Shown here piece by piece: positions 1 through 8,148 of a stretch of DNA of 64,000 nt. A program made the translations under genes and the position numbers. Position 1 is the first letter of the stretch. Each line of letters opens with the position of its first letter. Below the pieces are notes generated by a model that saw only the letters and a list, made by a program, of their open reading frames with translations, ran no database searches and was not told the origin of the DNA. Source of the stretch: Acidobacteriota bacterium (lineage in GTDB: Bacteria > Acidobacteriota > Vicinamibacteria > Vicinamibacterales > UBA2999); NCBI GenBank assembly GCA_021730945.1, contig JAKFYH010000030.1, positions 1-64,000 of the forward strand, given 5' to 3'.

Positions 1-60
1 CGGGAGGGCACTTCTTGTCGGGAGGGCACTCCTGGTCGGGTGGGCACTACTTGTCGGGAG
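1..60. repeat. 18-bp tandem repeat, about 3.3 copies
   Basis: Three consecutive 18-bp units, each beginning CGGGAGGGCACT or CGGGTGGGCACT and ending TTGT or TGGT, followed by a partial CGGGAG. The array ends 22 bp before the start codon of the downstream peptidase gene. Because 18 is a multiple of 3 it could also be the coding tail of a gene outside the window. It may start further left than the window edge. Confidence 0.8.
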
Positions 61-82
61 TTCATGTGCGAAGGAGCGATTT

Positions 83-1804
83 ATGGGGCGCGTTCAGATG
101 GCAATAACAGCGGCTTCGATGGTGGCGGCATTGGCCGGGTGTCGGGCGCAGGCGCCGACCGTACCGGTGAATGGCGGGGCACCTTCGGTGGACTCGGCGG
201 CCGCCGCGCTCCAGCGCAGTACCGCGCGCTTTGCGCCCACCGACCTGAGCGCCGACCTGACGGGGTTGCCACCGAACGAGCGCGAGGCGCTGGCGCACAT
301 GGTTCGCGCCGCGCAGGTCATGGACGCGCTGTTCCTCGAGCAAGTGTGGTCGGGCAACGAGACCGTGTTTCAGTCGCTGGTCAAGGATGAGACGCCGCTC
401 GGCAAGGCTCGGCTGCACGCGTTCCTCGTCAACAAGGGACCATGGTCGCGGCTTGACCACAACGAGGCGTTCGTGCCCGGCGCGCCGGAGAAGCCCGCGT
501 CCGCGAACTTCTATCCTGTCGGTGCGACGAAGGAGGAAGTGGAGAAGTGGATCGCCGGTCTCAGTCCCGCCGAGAAGACCGCCGCCACCGGCTTTTTCAC
601 CACCATTCGCCGCGGACCAGACGGCAAGTTGATGGCGGTGCCTTATAGCACCGAGTATCAGGGGGAACTGGCGATTGCCGCCGGGCACCTGCGCGCCGCG
701 GCCGCGGCCACCACCCAGCCCACGCTGAAGGCGTTTCTCGAGTCGCGCGCCGATGCTTTCGGGTCGAACGATTACTACGCCAGCGACGTCAAGTGGATGG
801 AACTGGACGCGACCATCGAACCCACCATTGGGCCTTACGAGGTCTACGAGGATGAGTGGTTCAACTACAAGGCGGCCTTTGAAGCGTTCATCACGGTGAA
901 AGACCGCGCCGAGTCGGACAAGCTGCAGAAGTTTGCCGGTTCGCTGCAGGAGATCGAAGACAACCTGCCGATCGACGCCAAGTACCGCAACCCGAAGCTG
1001 GGCGCGCTGGCGCCGATCGCGGTGGTCAATACCGTGTTTTCGGCCGGCGACGCCAATCGCGGCGTGCAGACCGCTGCGTTCAACCTGCCCAACGACGAAC
1101 GCGTGATCCGTGAAAAGGGCAGCAAGCGGGTGATGCTGAAGAACAACCAGCAGGCCAAGTTCGACCAGGTGCTGGTGCCGATCTCCAAGGTGGCGCTGGC
1201 CGCCACCGACCGGAGTCATGTGGCCTTCGACGCGTTCTTCACCCACATCCTGATGCACGAACTGATGCACGGACTGGGCCCGCACGACATTACCGTGGCC
1301 GGGCGCACCACCACCGTGCGGCAGGAGCTCAAGGAGACCTACAGCGCCATCGAAGAGGCCAAGGCCGATATCTCGGGCCTATTCGCCCTGCGGTTCCTGA
1401 TCGACAAGGGACAACTGGACCAGGGCCTTGAGCAGACCATGTACACGACGTTCCTGGCCTCGGCGTTTCGCTCACTGCGCTTCGGCATCAACGAGGCGCA
1501 CGGCAAGGGGCAGGCGATTCAGTTGAACTACCTGCTCGACCAGGGCGCGTTCACCGTCAACGCCGACGGCACGTTTGCCGTGAACACCGCCAAGGTCCGG
1601 GACGGTGTCGCCGCGTTGACCGGCGAGATCATGACCCTGCAGGCCGAGGGGAGCTACGCCAAGGCCAGGCAGATGATCGACACGCTTGGTGTCATTCGAC
1701 CGCCGACCAAGGCGCTGCTGGACAAGCTGGCAGCCATCCCGGTGGACATCGAGCCGCGGTTTGTGACGGCGCTCGAGTTGGTTAAGAGCAACGGCACCCC
1801 ATAA
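83..1804 (+). CDS. M49-like (dipeptidyl-peptidase III type) zinc peptidase lipoprotein
   Basis: 573 residues. The N-terminus is a lipoprotein signal with lipobox LAGC (Cys about residue 19), so the protein is probably membrane-anchored outside the cytoplasm. A zinc motif HELMH lies at about residues 392-396 and is followed some 30 residues later by EEAKAD, which resembles the second, EECRAD-type motif of family M49. This spacing and pairing supports a distant dipeptidyl-peptidase III-like metallopeptidase; classical M49 has HExxGH, so the call is for the broad family only. The start is fixed by the Shine-Dalgarno AAGGAG at 71-76, six nt before ATG. The gene runs convergently into csoR and its stop codon lies in the loop of a GC hairpin. 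Confidence 0.75.
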   Translation: MGRVQMAITAASMVAALAGCRAQAPTVPVNGGAPSVDSAAAALQRSTARFAPTDLSADLTGLPPNEREALAHMVRAAQVMDALFLEQVWSGNETVFQSLVKDETPLGKARLHAFLVNKGPWSRLDHNEAFVPGAPEKPASANFYPVGATKEEVEKWIAGLSPAEKTAATGFFTTIRRGPDGKLMAVPYSTEYQGELAIAAGHLRAAAAATTQPTLKAFLESRADAFGSNDYYASDVKWMELDATIEPTIGPYEVYEDEWFNYKAAFEAFITVKDRAESDKLQKFAGSLQEIEDNLPIDAKYRNPKLGALAPIAVVNTVFSAGDANRGVQTAAFNLPNDERVIREKGSKRVMLKNNQQAKFDQVLVPISKVALAATDRSHVAFDAFFTHILMHELMHGLGPHDITVAGRTTTVRQELKETYSAIEEAKADISGLFALRFLIDKGQLDQGLEQTMYTTFLASAFRSLRFGINEAHGKGQAIQLNYLLDQGAFTVNADGTFAVNTAKVRDGVAALTGEIMTLQAEGSYAKARQMIDTLGVIRPPTKALLDKLAAIPVDIEPRFVTALELVKSNGTP

Positions 1805-1813
1805 CGGGGTGCC
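1793..1813. terminator. Hairpin enclosing the peptidase stop codon
   Basis: Perfect inverted repeat GGCACCCC - ATAAC - GGGGTGCC with 8-bp arms; the TAA stop codon sits in the loop. It lies between convergent genes and has no T-tract, so a bidirectional terminator role is likely but not proven. Confidence 0.6.
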
Positions 1814-1825
1814 CTACGCAACCCT

Positions 1826-2158
1826 CTACCGCAAGTGGCGGTAGACCAGTTCCAGCAACTCGTCGTAGGTGGCGTCGGCCTCCTTCGGCCCCTTCTTGAT
1901 CGCGGCCGTGGCGCAGTGCTTCAGGTGATTGCGCAGCAGCTGCCGCCCGACGGCCCGGAGCGCCTCCTGCGCCGACGCGATCTGCGTGATGATGTCAGGG
2001 CAGTAGCGATCCTCTTCGACCATCTTATGGAGGCCGCGAATCTGCCCCTCGATGCGGCGCAGCCGCTTCAGGTTTGCGACCTTCACGTCGGGATCGACGG
2101 CCACCGCGTGTTTCAAGTGCAGAGGTGCTGAAGTGCTCGGGTGCTTGGGTGCGGTCAC
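1826..2158 (-). CDS. csoR: CsoR-family copper-sensing repressor
   Basis: 110-residue DUF156/CsoR protein. The Cys-His-Cys copper(I) site of the family is present: Cys53 (in RYCPDI), His78 and Cys82 (in NHLKHC). It is the last gene of the copZ-copA-csoR operon; its GTG start overlaps the copA TGA stop (GTGA), so it is probably translationally coupled. CsoR proteins bind DNA in the apo state and release it on Cu(I) binding, and a matching operator lies in front of copZ, giving an autoregulated copper efflux unit. The first roughly 14 residues before the conserved helix are encoded by an 8-bp tandem repeat and look like a late addition. Confidence 0.93.
   Translation of the reverse strand: MTAPKHPSTSAPLHLKHAVAVDPDVKVANLKRLRRIEGQIRGLHKMVEEDRYCPDIITQIASAQEALRAVGRQLLRNHLKHCATAAIKKGPKEADATYDELLELVYRHLR
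2122..2153. repeat. 8-bp GGTGCT-type tandem repeat inside the csoR 5' end
   Basis: Four successive 8-mers (GAGGTGCT, GAAGTGCT, CGGGTGCT, TGGGTGCG). They lie at the copA/csoR junction and encode csoR codons about 2-12 on the minus strand. The same GGGTGCT core recurs upstream of copZ (4931-4958) and upstream of dut. Confidence 0.75.
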
Positions 2159-4653
2159 GACAGGCTCACTCCCCGTAATCGAAGGCTGTTGGAGACGACG
2201 CTCACCGAGCTGAAGGCCATGGCGGCACTGGCCAGGATCGGGCTGAGCAGGATGCCGAAACCCGGATACAGCACGCCGGCCGCCACCGGGATGCCGATCA
2301 CGTTATAGACAAACGCCCAGAACAGGTTCTGCTTCATCGTCCGCATGGTCGTGCGGGCGAGCACAATCGCCTGGGTGACCCCGTCGAGGTCACTGCGCAT
2401 GAGCGTGACCGAGGCCGCCTCGGCGGCAATGTCGGTGCCGGAGGCCATGGCCATGCCGATGTCGGCCTGTGCCAGCGCCGGAGCGTCGTTGAGGCCGTCG
2501 CCGACCATCGCGACCACGTGGCCGCCGGCCTGCAGCATCTTGATGGCCGCCACCTTGCCGTCGGGCAGCACTTCCGCGATCACCTCGCTGACGCCGGCCT
2601 GCTTCGCTACCGCCTCCGCTGTCGCGCGCCGGTCGCCGGTCAGCATCACCGTGCGCAGGCCATGCGCTGCCAGTGCGGCCAACACCACCTTGGCGTTGGT
2701 GCGCATGGTGTCGGCGATCGCGAAGGCGGCGACCGCCTGGCCGGCGATGGCGACAAACACGACCGTGTTGGCGTTGGCCGCCCAATCGCGCGCCGTCGCC
2801 TCGAGCGGCATCAGGTCGATGGCTGACTCGCGCAGCAGCGCCTCGGTTCCGGCCATCACGGCCCGGCCGTCGACCTGGCCAGAGATGCCCTTCCCCGGGA
2901 TGGCGCTCACGTCGTTCACGGTTGGCGCCGGGCCGGCCGCCACGCCGGCGGCCGCGACCACCGCGGTGGCCAGTGGATGTTCGGACCGGCTCTCGAGCGC
3001 GGCGACCAGGCGGAGCACCACGCCCCGATCCTGTCCCGGCACCACCAGCATGTCGGTGACTCGGGGCGTGCCCTCGGTGAGGGTCCCGGTCTTGTCGAAG
3101 ACGACGGTGTCGACCGCGGCGAGCCGTTCGAGCGGCTCGCCGCCCTTGATCAGGATGCCGGCGGCCGCGCCACGGCCGCTGGCCACCATCACCGCGGTGG
3201 GCACGGCCAGGCCCATGGCGCACGGGCACGCGATGATCAAGACCGCGACCGCCGCCGTGATCGCCGACCCGAAGGACGGCGTCTCTGGCAGCACCATCCA
3301 CGCGGCGAAGGTCGCGAGGGCGATGGAGATGACAATGGGGACGAAGACCGCTGAGATCCGATCGGCCAGCCGCTGAATCGGCGCCTGCGAGCCCTGCGCG
3401 TCCTTCATCAGCGAGACAATGCGCGCCAGGACGCTGGCGGCGCCCACGGCGGTCGCCCGCACCTCGAGTGCCGCGGTCTTGTTCACGGTGGCGCCGATCA
3501 CCGGGTCGCCCACGGCTTTTTCCACCGGCATCGATTCGCCGGTCAGCATCGATTCGTCGACCGCGCCACTGCCGCTCGTGATCGTGCCGTCGACCGGGAA
3601 GCGCTCGCCCGGCCGGACCAGCACGGTGTCGCCGGTGCGCACCTCGGCGATCGGGATCGCCAGTTCCTCGCCGCCGCGCCTCACCCGGGCGGTGGACGGC
3701 TGCAGTTTCGCCAGCAGCCGCAACGCGCGCGTCGTCTCGGTCTTGGCGCGCGCCTCCATGGCGTTGCCCAGCAGCACCAGCGCGATGATGATGATGACGG
3801 CCTCGTAGTAGACGTCGGCCCGCGCCCCGTCGGCGACAAACCATGACGGCGCGACGGTGGCCGCGACCGAATAGGTGAAGGCGGCACCGGTGCCGACGGC
3901 GATCAACGTGCTCATGTCCGCGGTGCCGTGCCGGAGGCCCGACCAGGCGCGGGTATAGAAGTGGCGTCCCGCCCAGGTCATGACGATGAGGGTGGCCACC
4001 AGCAGCGCGTAGGTCAGTGCCTGCGGGTTGATGGCGTACAACCAGGGCAGGGCCGTCCGGACGGGCGGGTCGATGCTGGTCATGGCCCAGCGCAACAAGG
4101 GATCGGCGGAGTGTTCCGCATGCGAGGCGCTTGCCCCGAGCGCGGCCGCGGGTCCGCCCATGAGCGGCATCGAGATCAGCATGGCCACGGCGCCAAACGC
4201 CAGGCTGACCAGCGACTTGGTGCGCAGCGTCACGTACTCGTGCCGCTGTTGACGCTCGCGCTGATCGTCGGCGCCGGTGCCGGTGTCGGCCGCGACCGGG
4301 AGCCGTGACACGTAGCCGGTGTCATTGATGGCAGCGACCAGTTGGTCCGGGCTGGTGGCCGCGGGATCGAAGTGCACGGTCGCCTCGTGCATCATCAGGT
4401 TGACCGCCGCCTGGCTGACGCCCGGCGCCTTCGACAAGGCGCGCTGCACCGTGGCCTGGCAAGCAGCGCAGGTCATGCCCTCGACTGGCAGCGTGACTCG
4501 GGCCGGTGTCTCGTCGTTCGCCGCCTGCGCGCCAGCCTGGCCCGGCGCGGCCACGGCGACCGCCGCGGCGCGCGTCCGGAACAGGAAGAACCAGTTCACC
4601 AGGACGATCAGCGCGGTCGCGCCGCCGACGATCGCGACGTCCATGGTGTCCAT
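2155..4653 (-). CDS. copA: Copper-translocating P1B-type ATPase
   Basis: 832-residue Cu(I) export ATPase of the cytoplasmic membrane. Visible elements: one N-terminal heavy-metal-associated domain with CAAC at residues 62-65; the transmembrane CPC metal site at about 476-478 (CPCAMGL); phosphorylation motif DKTGT at about 519; SEHPLA at about 559; and GDGLNDAP at about 718. CPC plus HMA supports copper specificity. An additional hydrophobic helix (about residues 6-26) precedes the HMA domain. The ATG start follows the copZ stop by four nt and is preceded by CAGGAG. Between copZ and csoR the gene forms a complete copper-detoxification operon. Confidence 0.95.
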   Translation of the reverse strand: MDTMDVAIVGGATALIVLVNWFFLFRTRAAAVAVAAPGQAGAQAANDETPARVTLPVEGMTCAACQATVQRALSKAPGVSQAAVNLMMHEATVHFDPAATSPDQLVAAINDTGYVSRLPVAADTGTGADDQRERQQRHEYVTLRTKSLVSLAFGAVAMLISMPLMGGPAAALGASASHAEHSADPLLRWAMTSIDPPVRTALPWLYAINPQALTYALLVATLIVMTWAGRHFYTRAWSGLRHGTADMSTLIAVGTGAAFTYSVAATVAPSWFVADGARADVYYEAVIIIIALVLLGNAMEARAKTETTRALRLLAKLQPSTARVRRGGEELAIPIAEVRTGDTVLVRPGERFPVDGTITSGSGAVDESMLTGESMPVEKAVGDPVIGATVNKTAALEVRATAVGAASVLARIVSLMKDAQGSQAPIQRLADRISAVFVPIVISIALATFAAWMVLPETPSFGSAITAAVAVLIIACPCAMGLAVPTAVMVASGRGAAAGILIKGGEPLERLAAVDTVVFDKTGTLTEGTPRVTDMLVVPGQDRGVVLRLVAALESRSEHPLATAVVAAAGVAAGPAPTVNDVSAIPGKGISGQVDGRAVMAGTEALLRESAIDLMPLEATARDWAANANTVVFVAIAGQAVAAFAIADTMRTNAKVVLAALAAHGLRTVMLTGDRRATAEAVAKQAGVSEVIAEVLPDGKVAAIKMLQAGGHVVAMVGDGLNDAPALAQADIGMAMASGTDIAAEAASVTLMRSDLDGVTQAIVLARTTMRTMKQNLFWAFVYNVIGIPVAAGVLYPGFGILLSPILASAAMAFSSVSVVSNSLRLRGVSLS

Positions 4654-4657
4654 GGCA

Positions 4658-4873
4658 TCACTCCTGACTGATCACACTGAAGCCGGCCCGTTCGACGGCG
4701 GCGGCCACGATCGCGGGTGTGACGACATCGGTATCGATCGACACCGTGGCCTTGCCAACTTCAATGGCCAGCGGCGCGATGCCGGGCACCGCGCTGAGGA
4801 CGCGGGTGAGACTGTTGACACAGCCGCCGCAGCTCATGCCGCCGACCAGAATGGTTTTCTCAACCCTGTTCAT
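4658..4873 (-). CDS. copZ: Heavy-metal-associated domain copper chaperone
   Basis: 71-residue single HMA-domain protein with metal-binding CGGC at residues 15-18 (GGMSCGGC). By family knowledge it buffers cytosolic Cu(I) and delivers it to CopA, the next gene. The ATG at 4873 is the first in-frame start downstream of the promoter; the longer open frame upstream of it runs through the promoter and operator and is not coding. It is the first gene of the copper operon. Confidence 0.9.
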   Translation of the reverse strand: MNRVEKTILVGGMSCGGCVNSLTRVLSAVPGIAPLAIEVGKATVSIDTDVVTPAIVAAAVERAGFSVISQE

Positions 4874-4892
4874 CAAAATACCCCCTGCCCCT

Positions 4893-4921
4893 ATTAGATA
4901 CCCGAGGGGGGTATGGGTCAA
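4893..4921 (-). promoter_or_regulatory. copZ-copA-csoR promoter with CsoR operator in its spacer
   Basis: On the minus strand, -35 TTGACC (4921-4916), a 17-bp spacer and -10 TCTAAT (4898-4893). The palindrome ATACCC-N5-GGGTAT at 4898-4914 fills the spacer and matches the C-tract/G-tract type of CsoR operator. A repressor there would block polymerase binding directly. Confidence 0.8.
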
Positions 4922-4930
4922 GGGGAGGGG

Positions 4931-4958
4931 GCTGGGGTGCTGGGTGCTGGGGTGCTGG
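4931..4958. repeat. GGGTGCT tandem repeat upstream of the copper promoter
   Basis: Three GGGTGCT/GGGGTGCT units between the end of the small feo gene and the -35 box of the copper operon; same core as the repeat inside csoR. Confidence 0.7.
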
Positions 4959-5111
4959 CTAGTGGCAGGGGTCGTCGGGCTTCTTCTTGAGGCTCGCCAG
5001 TGGCACGAAGGTCGTCGCCTTCCCGGGTGGGCGGCGCCCACCGAAAAAGTGGCGGGCCAGGAAGCCCAGCGCGGCCAGGACCACGAGGGCGACGCCAAGG
5101 TCCTGCATCAT
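4959..5111 (-). CDS. Small single-pass membrane protein downstream of feoB
   Basis: 50 residues: one N-terminal transmembrane segment (about residues 4-23), then a basic proline-rich tail ending DDPCH. Its ATG overlaps the feoB stop (TGATG), so it is translated with FeoB. Position and topology recall the FeoB-associated Cys-rich membrane proteins, but only one Cys is present, so the metal-binding cluster of that family is missing. A role as an FeoB accessory subunit is inferred from position only. Confidence 0.65.
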   Translation of the reverse strand: MMQDLGVALVVLAALGFLARHFFGGRRPPGKATTFVPLASLKKKPDDPCH

Positions 5112-7201
5112 CAGGAGAGTCCCCAGCCGAGGCGCGCGCCGGCCTGATACACGACGAGCGAGGCGCCGTAGGCGAGCACCGTCATGTAGGCGAACATGAA
5201 CAGCGGCCATCGCCAGGTGCCCGACTCGCGCCGGACGACGGCGATGGTGCTCATGCACTGGCAGGCCAGCACGAAGAACACCATCAGCGACACGCCGGCG
5301 AGCGGGGTCATCAGCGGCCGCCCGTCGGGCCACGTCGCCGCGCGCAACGCCTCGCGGAGGGGTTCGTTGCCTTCCTCACCCGATTCAATGTCAAAGACGA
5401 TGGCCAGCGTCGAGACGAACACTTCGCGAGCGGCGAACGCGCCGATCACGCCGACGCCGATGCGCCAGTCGAAACCGAGCGGCTCAATCGCCGGTTCGAT
5501 GACGTGGCCGAGGCGGCCCGCGAAACTGTGCCGCAACTGGTCGCCGGCGGCGGGCACCCGCGGATATGACAACAGCGCCCACAACACGATGGTCAGCGCC
5601 AGAATCACGGTGCCGGCGCCGACGAGGAAGGCGCGGACCCGCTGCCAGGCGTTGGCCAGCAGCACGCGCGGCGCCGGCAGGCGATACGGTGGCAGCTCCA
5701 GGACCAGCGGCGCGCCCGGCCCCTTCAACACCGTCCGCCTCAACACCGCCGCCGCCGTGAGCGCGGCCACGACCGACAACATGTACATCGAAAAGAGCAG
5801 GACCGCGCCGGCGCTGAGCAAGCCGAAGCGGGTGCCCGGCGCAAACACCGTGGCGGTAATCAGCACGTAAACCGGCAACCGCGCACTGCACGACATCAAC
5901 GGCAGCACCAGCATGGTCAGCAGGCGATCGGTGCGGCTCTCGATTGTGCGCGTGGCCATGACCGCCGGGACGGCGCACGAAAACCCCGACAGCATGGGCA
6001 CGAACGCGCGCCCGTTCAGGCCGACGCTGCGCATCAGGCGGTCGATGACAAACGCCACCCGCGCGAGATAGCCCGAGTCTTCCAGCAGGCCGATGAACAG
6101 GAACAGCAAGCCGATCTGGGGCACGAACACCACGACGTTGCCGACGCCGGCAATCACGCCGTCGATCAGCAGGCGCGTGAGCGGCCCCGGCGGCAGCGCG
6201 GCCGCCGCCAGCGCCTGGACGCCGGTCACTCCTGATTCAATCAGGGCAATTGCCGGTTCCGACCAGGTGAACAGCGCCTGAAACACCACCATCATCACGA
6301 GCGCGAAGACCGCGCCGCCGTAGAGGCCGTGCGTCAGCACCGAGTCAATGCGGTCGGTCAGCCGCCGCCGCTCCTCGGGTGCGCGGCGGACGACCGCCGC
6401 GACAATCGCGTCGACGCGCCGGTAAGACGACGAAATGATCTCCAGGTCGACGTTGCGGCCGGCCTCGGCGGCGCGGCGGCGAATGGCGAGGGTCCGGGCG
6501 CGCAGCCCCGGCGGAATGCCGGCCAGGTCGTCGTCGCCGTTGTCATCGAGCGACAACAGGAGCCAGCACGCCCAGGCGCGCGCCGCGCCGGGCCGGTCGA
6601 GCACGCCTTCGGCGAGAATGGCGGCCTCAAGTTCGGCGATGTCGATGGTGAGACCGGCCGGCCGCTCGAGGAAGGGCGCGTCGGTGGGCGGCTTGGCCGC
6701 CGCCCGTTCAATCGCGGCGCCGAGCGCCGCCAACCCCTCGCCGCGGGTCGCCACCGTCGGCACCACTTCGGCGCCGGTCATGGCCGCCAGCCGGGCGATG
6801 TCGATGACGATGCCGTCGCGCGCGGCTTCGTCCGACATGTTGAGGGCCACCACCACCGGCACCCCGGTCGCCAGGATCTCGATCACGAGAAACAGCGCCC
6901 GGCCAAGCGCGGCGGCGTCGACCACCACGACCACGGCCTGCGGGGCCGGCAGGTCGCGGCCCAGCAGCGCATCAACCGCGATTTGCTCTTCGCGTGAGCG
7001 GGCGCTCAGGCCATAGGTGCCAGGCAGGTCGACCAGGTCAATGGTGCTGCCGTCGCGGGCGGTCAACGGCGCGGCGACGCGGTCAATCGTGACGCCCGGG
7101 TAGTTGGCGACATGGGCGCGGGCGCCGGTCAGCGCGTTGAAGAGTGTCGACTTGCCCGAGTTGGGGTTGCCCGCAACCAGGACCGTCCGTCGGGGCGTCA
7201 C
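5111..7201 (-). CDS. feoB: Ferrous iron transporter FeoB
   Basis: 696-residue GTP-dependent Fe(II) importer of the cytoplasmic membrane. The N-terminal G domain shows G1 GNPNSGKST (11-19), G3 DLPG (58-61) and G4 NMSD (about 116-119), followed by helical spacer and two gate-type membrane domains. Length is slightly short for the family (usually 700-780) but all parts are present. The start is GTG at 7201, overlapping the feoA stop by four nt (GTGA), so translation is coupled. Operon: feoA-feoB-small membrane protein, under the promoter and palindrome at 7450-7496. Confidence 0.95.
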   Translation of the reverse strand: MTPRRTVLVAGNPNSGKSTLFNALTGARAHVANYPGVTIDRVAAPLTARDGSTIDLVDLPGTYGLSARSREEQIAVDALLGRDLPAPQAVVVVVDAAALGRALFLVIEILATGVPVVVALNMSDEAARDGIVIDIARLAAMTGAEVVPTVATRGEGLAALGAAIERAAAKPPTDAPFLERPAGLTIDIAELEAAILAEGVLDRPGAARAWACWLLLSLDDNGDDDLAGIPPGLRARTLAIRRRAAEAGRNVDLEIISSSYRRVDAIVAAVVRRAPEERRRLTDRIDSVLTHGLYGGAVFALVMMVVFQALFTWSEPAIALIESGVTGVQALAAAALPPGPLTRLLIDGVIAGVGNVVVFVPQIGLLFLFIGLLEDSGYLARVAFVIDRLMRSVGLNGRAFVPMLSGFSCAVPAVMATRTIESRTDRLLTMLVLPLMSCSARLPVYVLITATVFAPGTRFGLLSAGAVLLFSMYMLSVVAALTAAAVLRRTVLKGPGAPLVLELPPYRLPAPRVLLANAWQRVRAFLVGAGTVILALTIVLWALLSYPRVPAAGDQLRHSFAGRLGHVIEPAIEPLGFDWRIGVGVIGAFAAREVFVSTLAIVFDIESGEEGNEPLREALRAATWPDGRPLMTPLAGVSLMVFFVLACQCMSTIAVVRRESGTWRWPLFMFAYMTVLAYGASLVVYQAGARLGWGLS

Positions 7202-7431
7202 TCGACGTCGATGCCGAGCGCTTCCGCCCGCCGGATCGACAGGGCGAAGTTGCGCAGCTTCAGCTCAATCGGATCGCCCATGGGGGCAACGCGGCGGAGC
7301 GTGACCTCGGTGCCGGGCACCAGGCCGATTTCGAGCAGGCGTCGAACCACCGCCCGTTGGCCGCGAACGCGCGAGATGACCGCCATGCCGCCGACCGGCA
7401 GGGCGGCCAGGGAGCCGGGTTTCTTGGTCAC
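7198..7431 (-). CDS. feoA: Ferrous iron transport protein A
   Basis: SH3-fold FeoA protein, 77 residues from GTG 7431, with the conserved core RVRGQ...RRLLEIGLVPGTEV. It is thought to interact with FeoB and modulate its activity. A longer reading frame opens at TTG 7467, but that codon lies inside the proposed -10/operator region, upstream of the expected transcription start, so GTG 7431 is preferred. No strong Shine-Dalgarno is seen at either start. Confidence 0.85.
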   Translation of the reverse strand: MTKKPGSLAALPVGGMAVISRVRGQRAVVRRLLEIGLVPGTEVTLRRVAPMGDPIELKLRNFALSIRRAEALGIDVE

Positions 7432-7449
7432 AGGAGCAATGCCTTCAAA

Positions 7450-7496
7450 GTTGAGACTCGATCTCAACTATAAGCTATTCCGACCGGAATTGTCTT
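7450..7496 (-). promoter_or_regulatory. feoAB promoter and overlapping iron-regulator-like palindromes
   Basis: Minus strand: -35 AAGACA (7496-7491), 18-bp spacer, -10 TATAGT (7472-7467). A 19-bp inverted repeat GTTGAGA-N5-TCTCAAC (7450-7468) covers the transcription start region, the place and size of a Fur/DtxR-type operator. A second palindrome ATTCCG-AC-CGGAAT (7477-7490) lies in the spacer. Which regulator binds cannot be read from the sequence. Confidence 0.65.
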
Positions 7497-8133
7497 AGTT
7501 AGGCAGCGGGGGCGGTTGGTGACCGGCGTGGGGGTCGGCGGGCGGCGTGGGCGGCGGCTCTCCCTGGAGGAACCGCTCAATGGCCTGTTCCTCTTCGATC
7601 TGCTGCCGCGATGCCGGGTTGAACCGCTCCATTTCGGCCAGGTCGTCCGGCGTCAGCGTCGACAGCCGGCGGATGAAATGGACCAGCTCCCAACTGGCCC
7701 TCTCGCCCTCGGGTGTGCCCGTGCTCCACGCCGGCATGCCGGTCATGCGAATGCCGTTCTCGATGAAGTAGAACAGCTCGCCGTCGCTTAGTTGCTGCGT
7801 GCGGGGCAGGCGCATGTCGGGCGCCTTGGGATAGAACGCCTGGCCCATCTCGGTGTTGCCACTGCCATCGTTGGCGTGGCAACTGGCGCAGTGATCCGCG
7901 AAGTGCTGGCGCGCCGCCGCGAAGTTGGTGACGGTGGCGGTCACCGGATTTCTCAATCCTTTGTACGTCGGTGGAGTGAGCCACCCGCGCAGCAGCAGTG
8001 CCGTCCGCGACTCGATCCACGATGGGTTCGGGCGCGCGCTGACGCCGCGGCCCTGGATCAGTAAGAGGCCTCCCGAAATGGCCACGACCAGCAGGAAGGC
8101 CAGCCACGCCGCGATTCGCATCAAGCGCTTCAT
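7495..8133 (-). CDS. Membrane-anchored c-type cytochrome
   Basis: 212 residues. An N-terminal hydrophobic segment (about 5-26) acts as anchor or signal. One haem-binding site CASCH (Cys82, Cys85, His86) lies in a cytochrome c domain, with Met133 (GMPAW) as probable axial ligand. The C-terminus is Pro/His-rich (PHAGHQPPP) and unstructured. It should carry electrons on the periplasmic side. It follows the sialidase-fold gene by 15 nt and probably belongs to the fmdB operon. Confidence 0.88.
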   Translation of the reverse strand: MKRLMRIAAWLAFLLVVAISGGLLLIQGRGVSARPNPSWIESRTALLLRGWLTPPTYKGLRNPVTATVTNFAAARQHFADHCASCHANDGSGNTEMGQAFYPKAPDMRLPRTQQLSDGELFYFIENGIRMTGMPAWSTGTPEGERASWELVHFIRRLSTLTPDDLAEMERFNPASRQQIEEEQAIERFLQGEPPPTPPADPHAGHQPPPLPN

Positions 8134-8148
8134 GACTTCGGCTTCGAA

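Noticed and set aside
62-1285. 407-residue open frame on the minus strand opposite the M49-like gene
   Set aside because: Shadow frame caused by high GC; its translation is Arg/His/Gly-rich with no recognisable motif, while the plus strand carries a lipobox and zinc motif.
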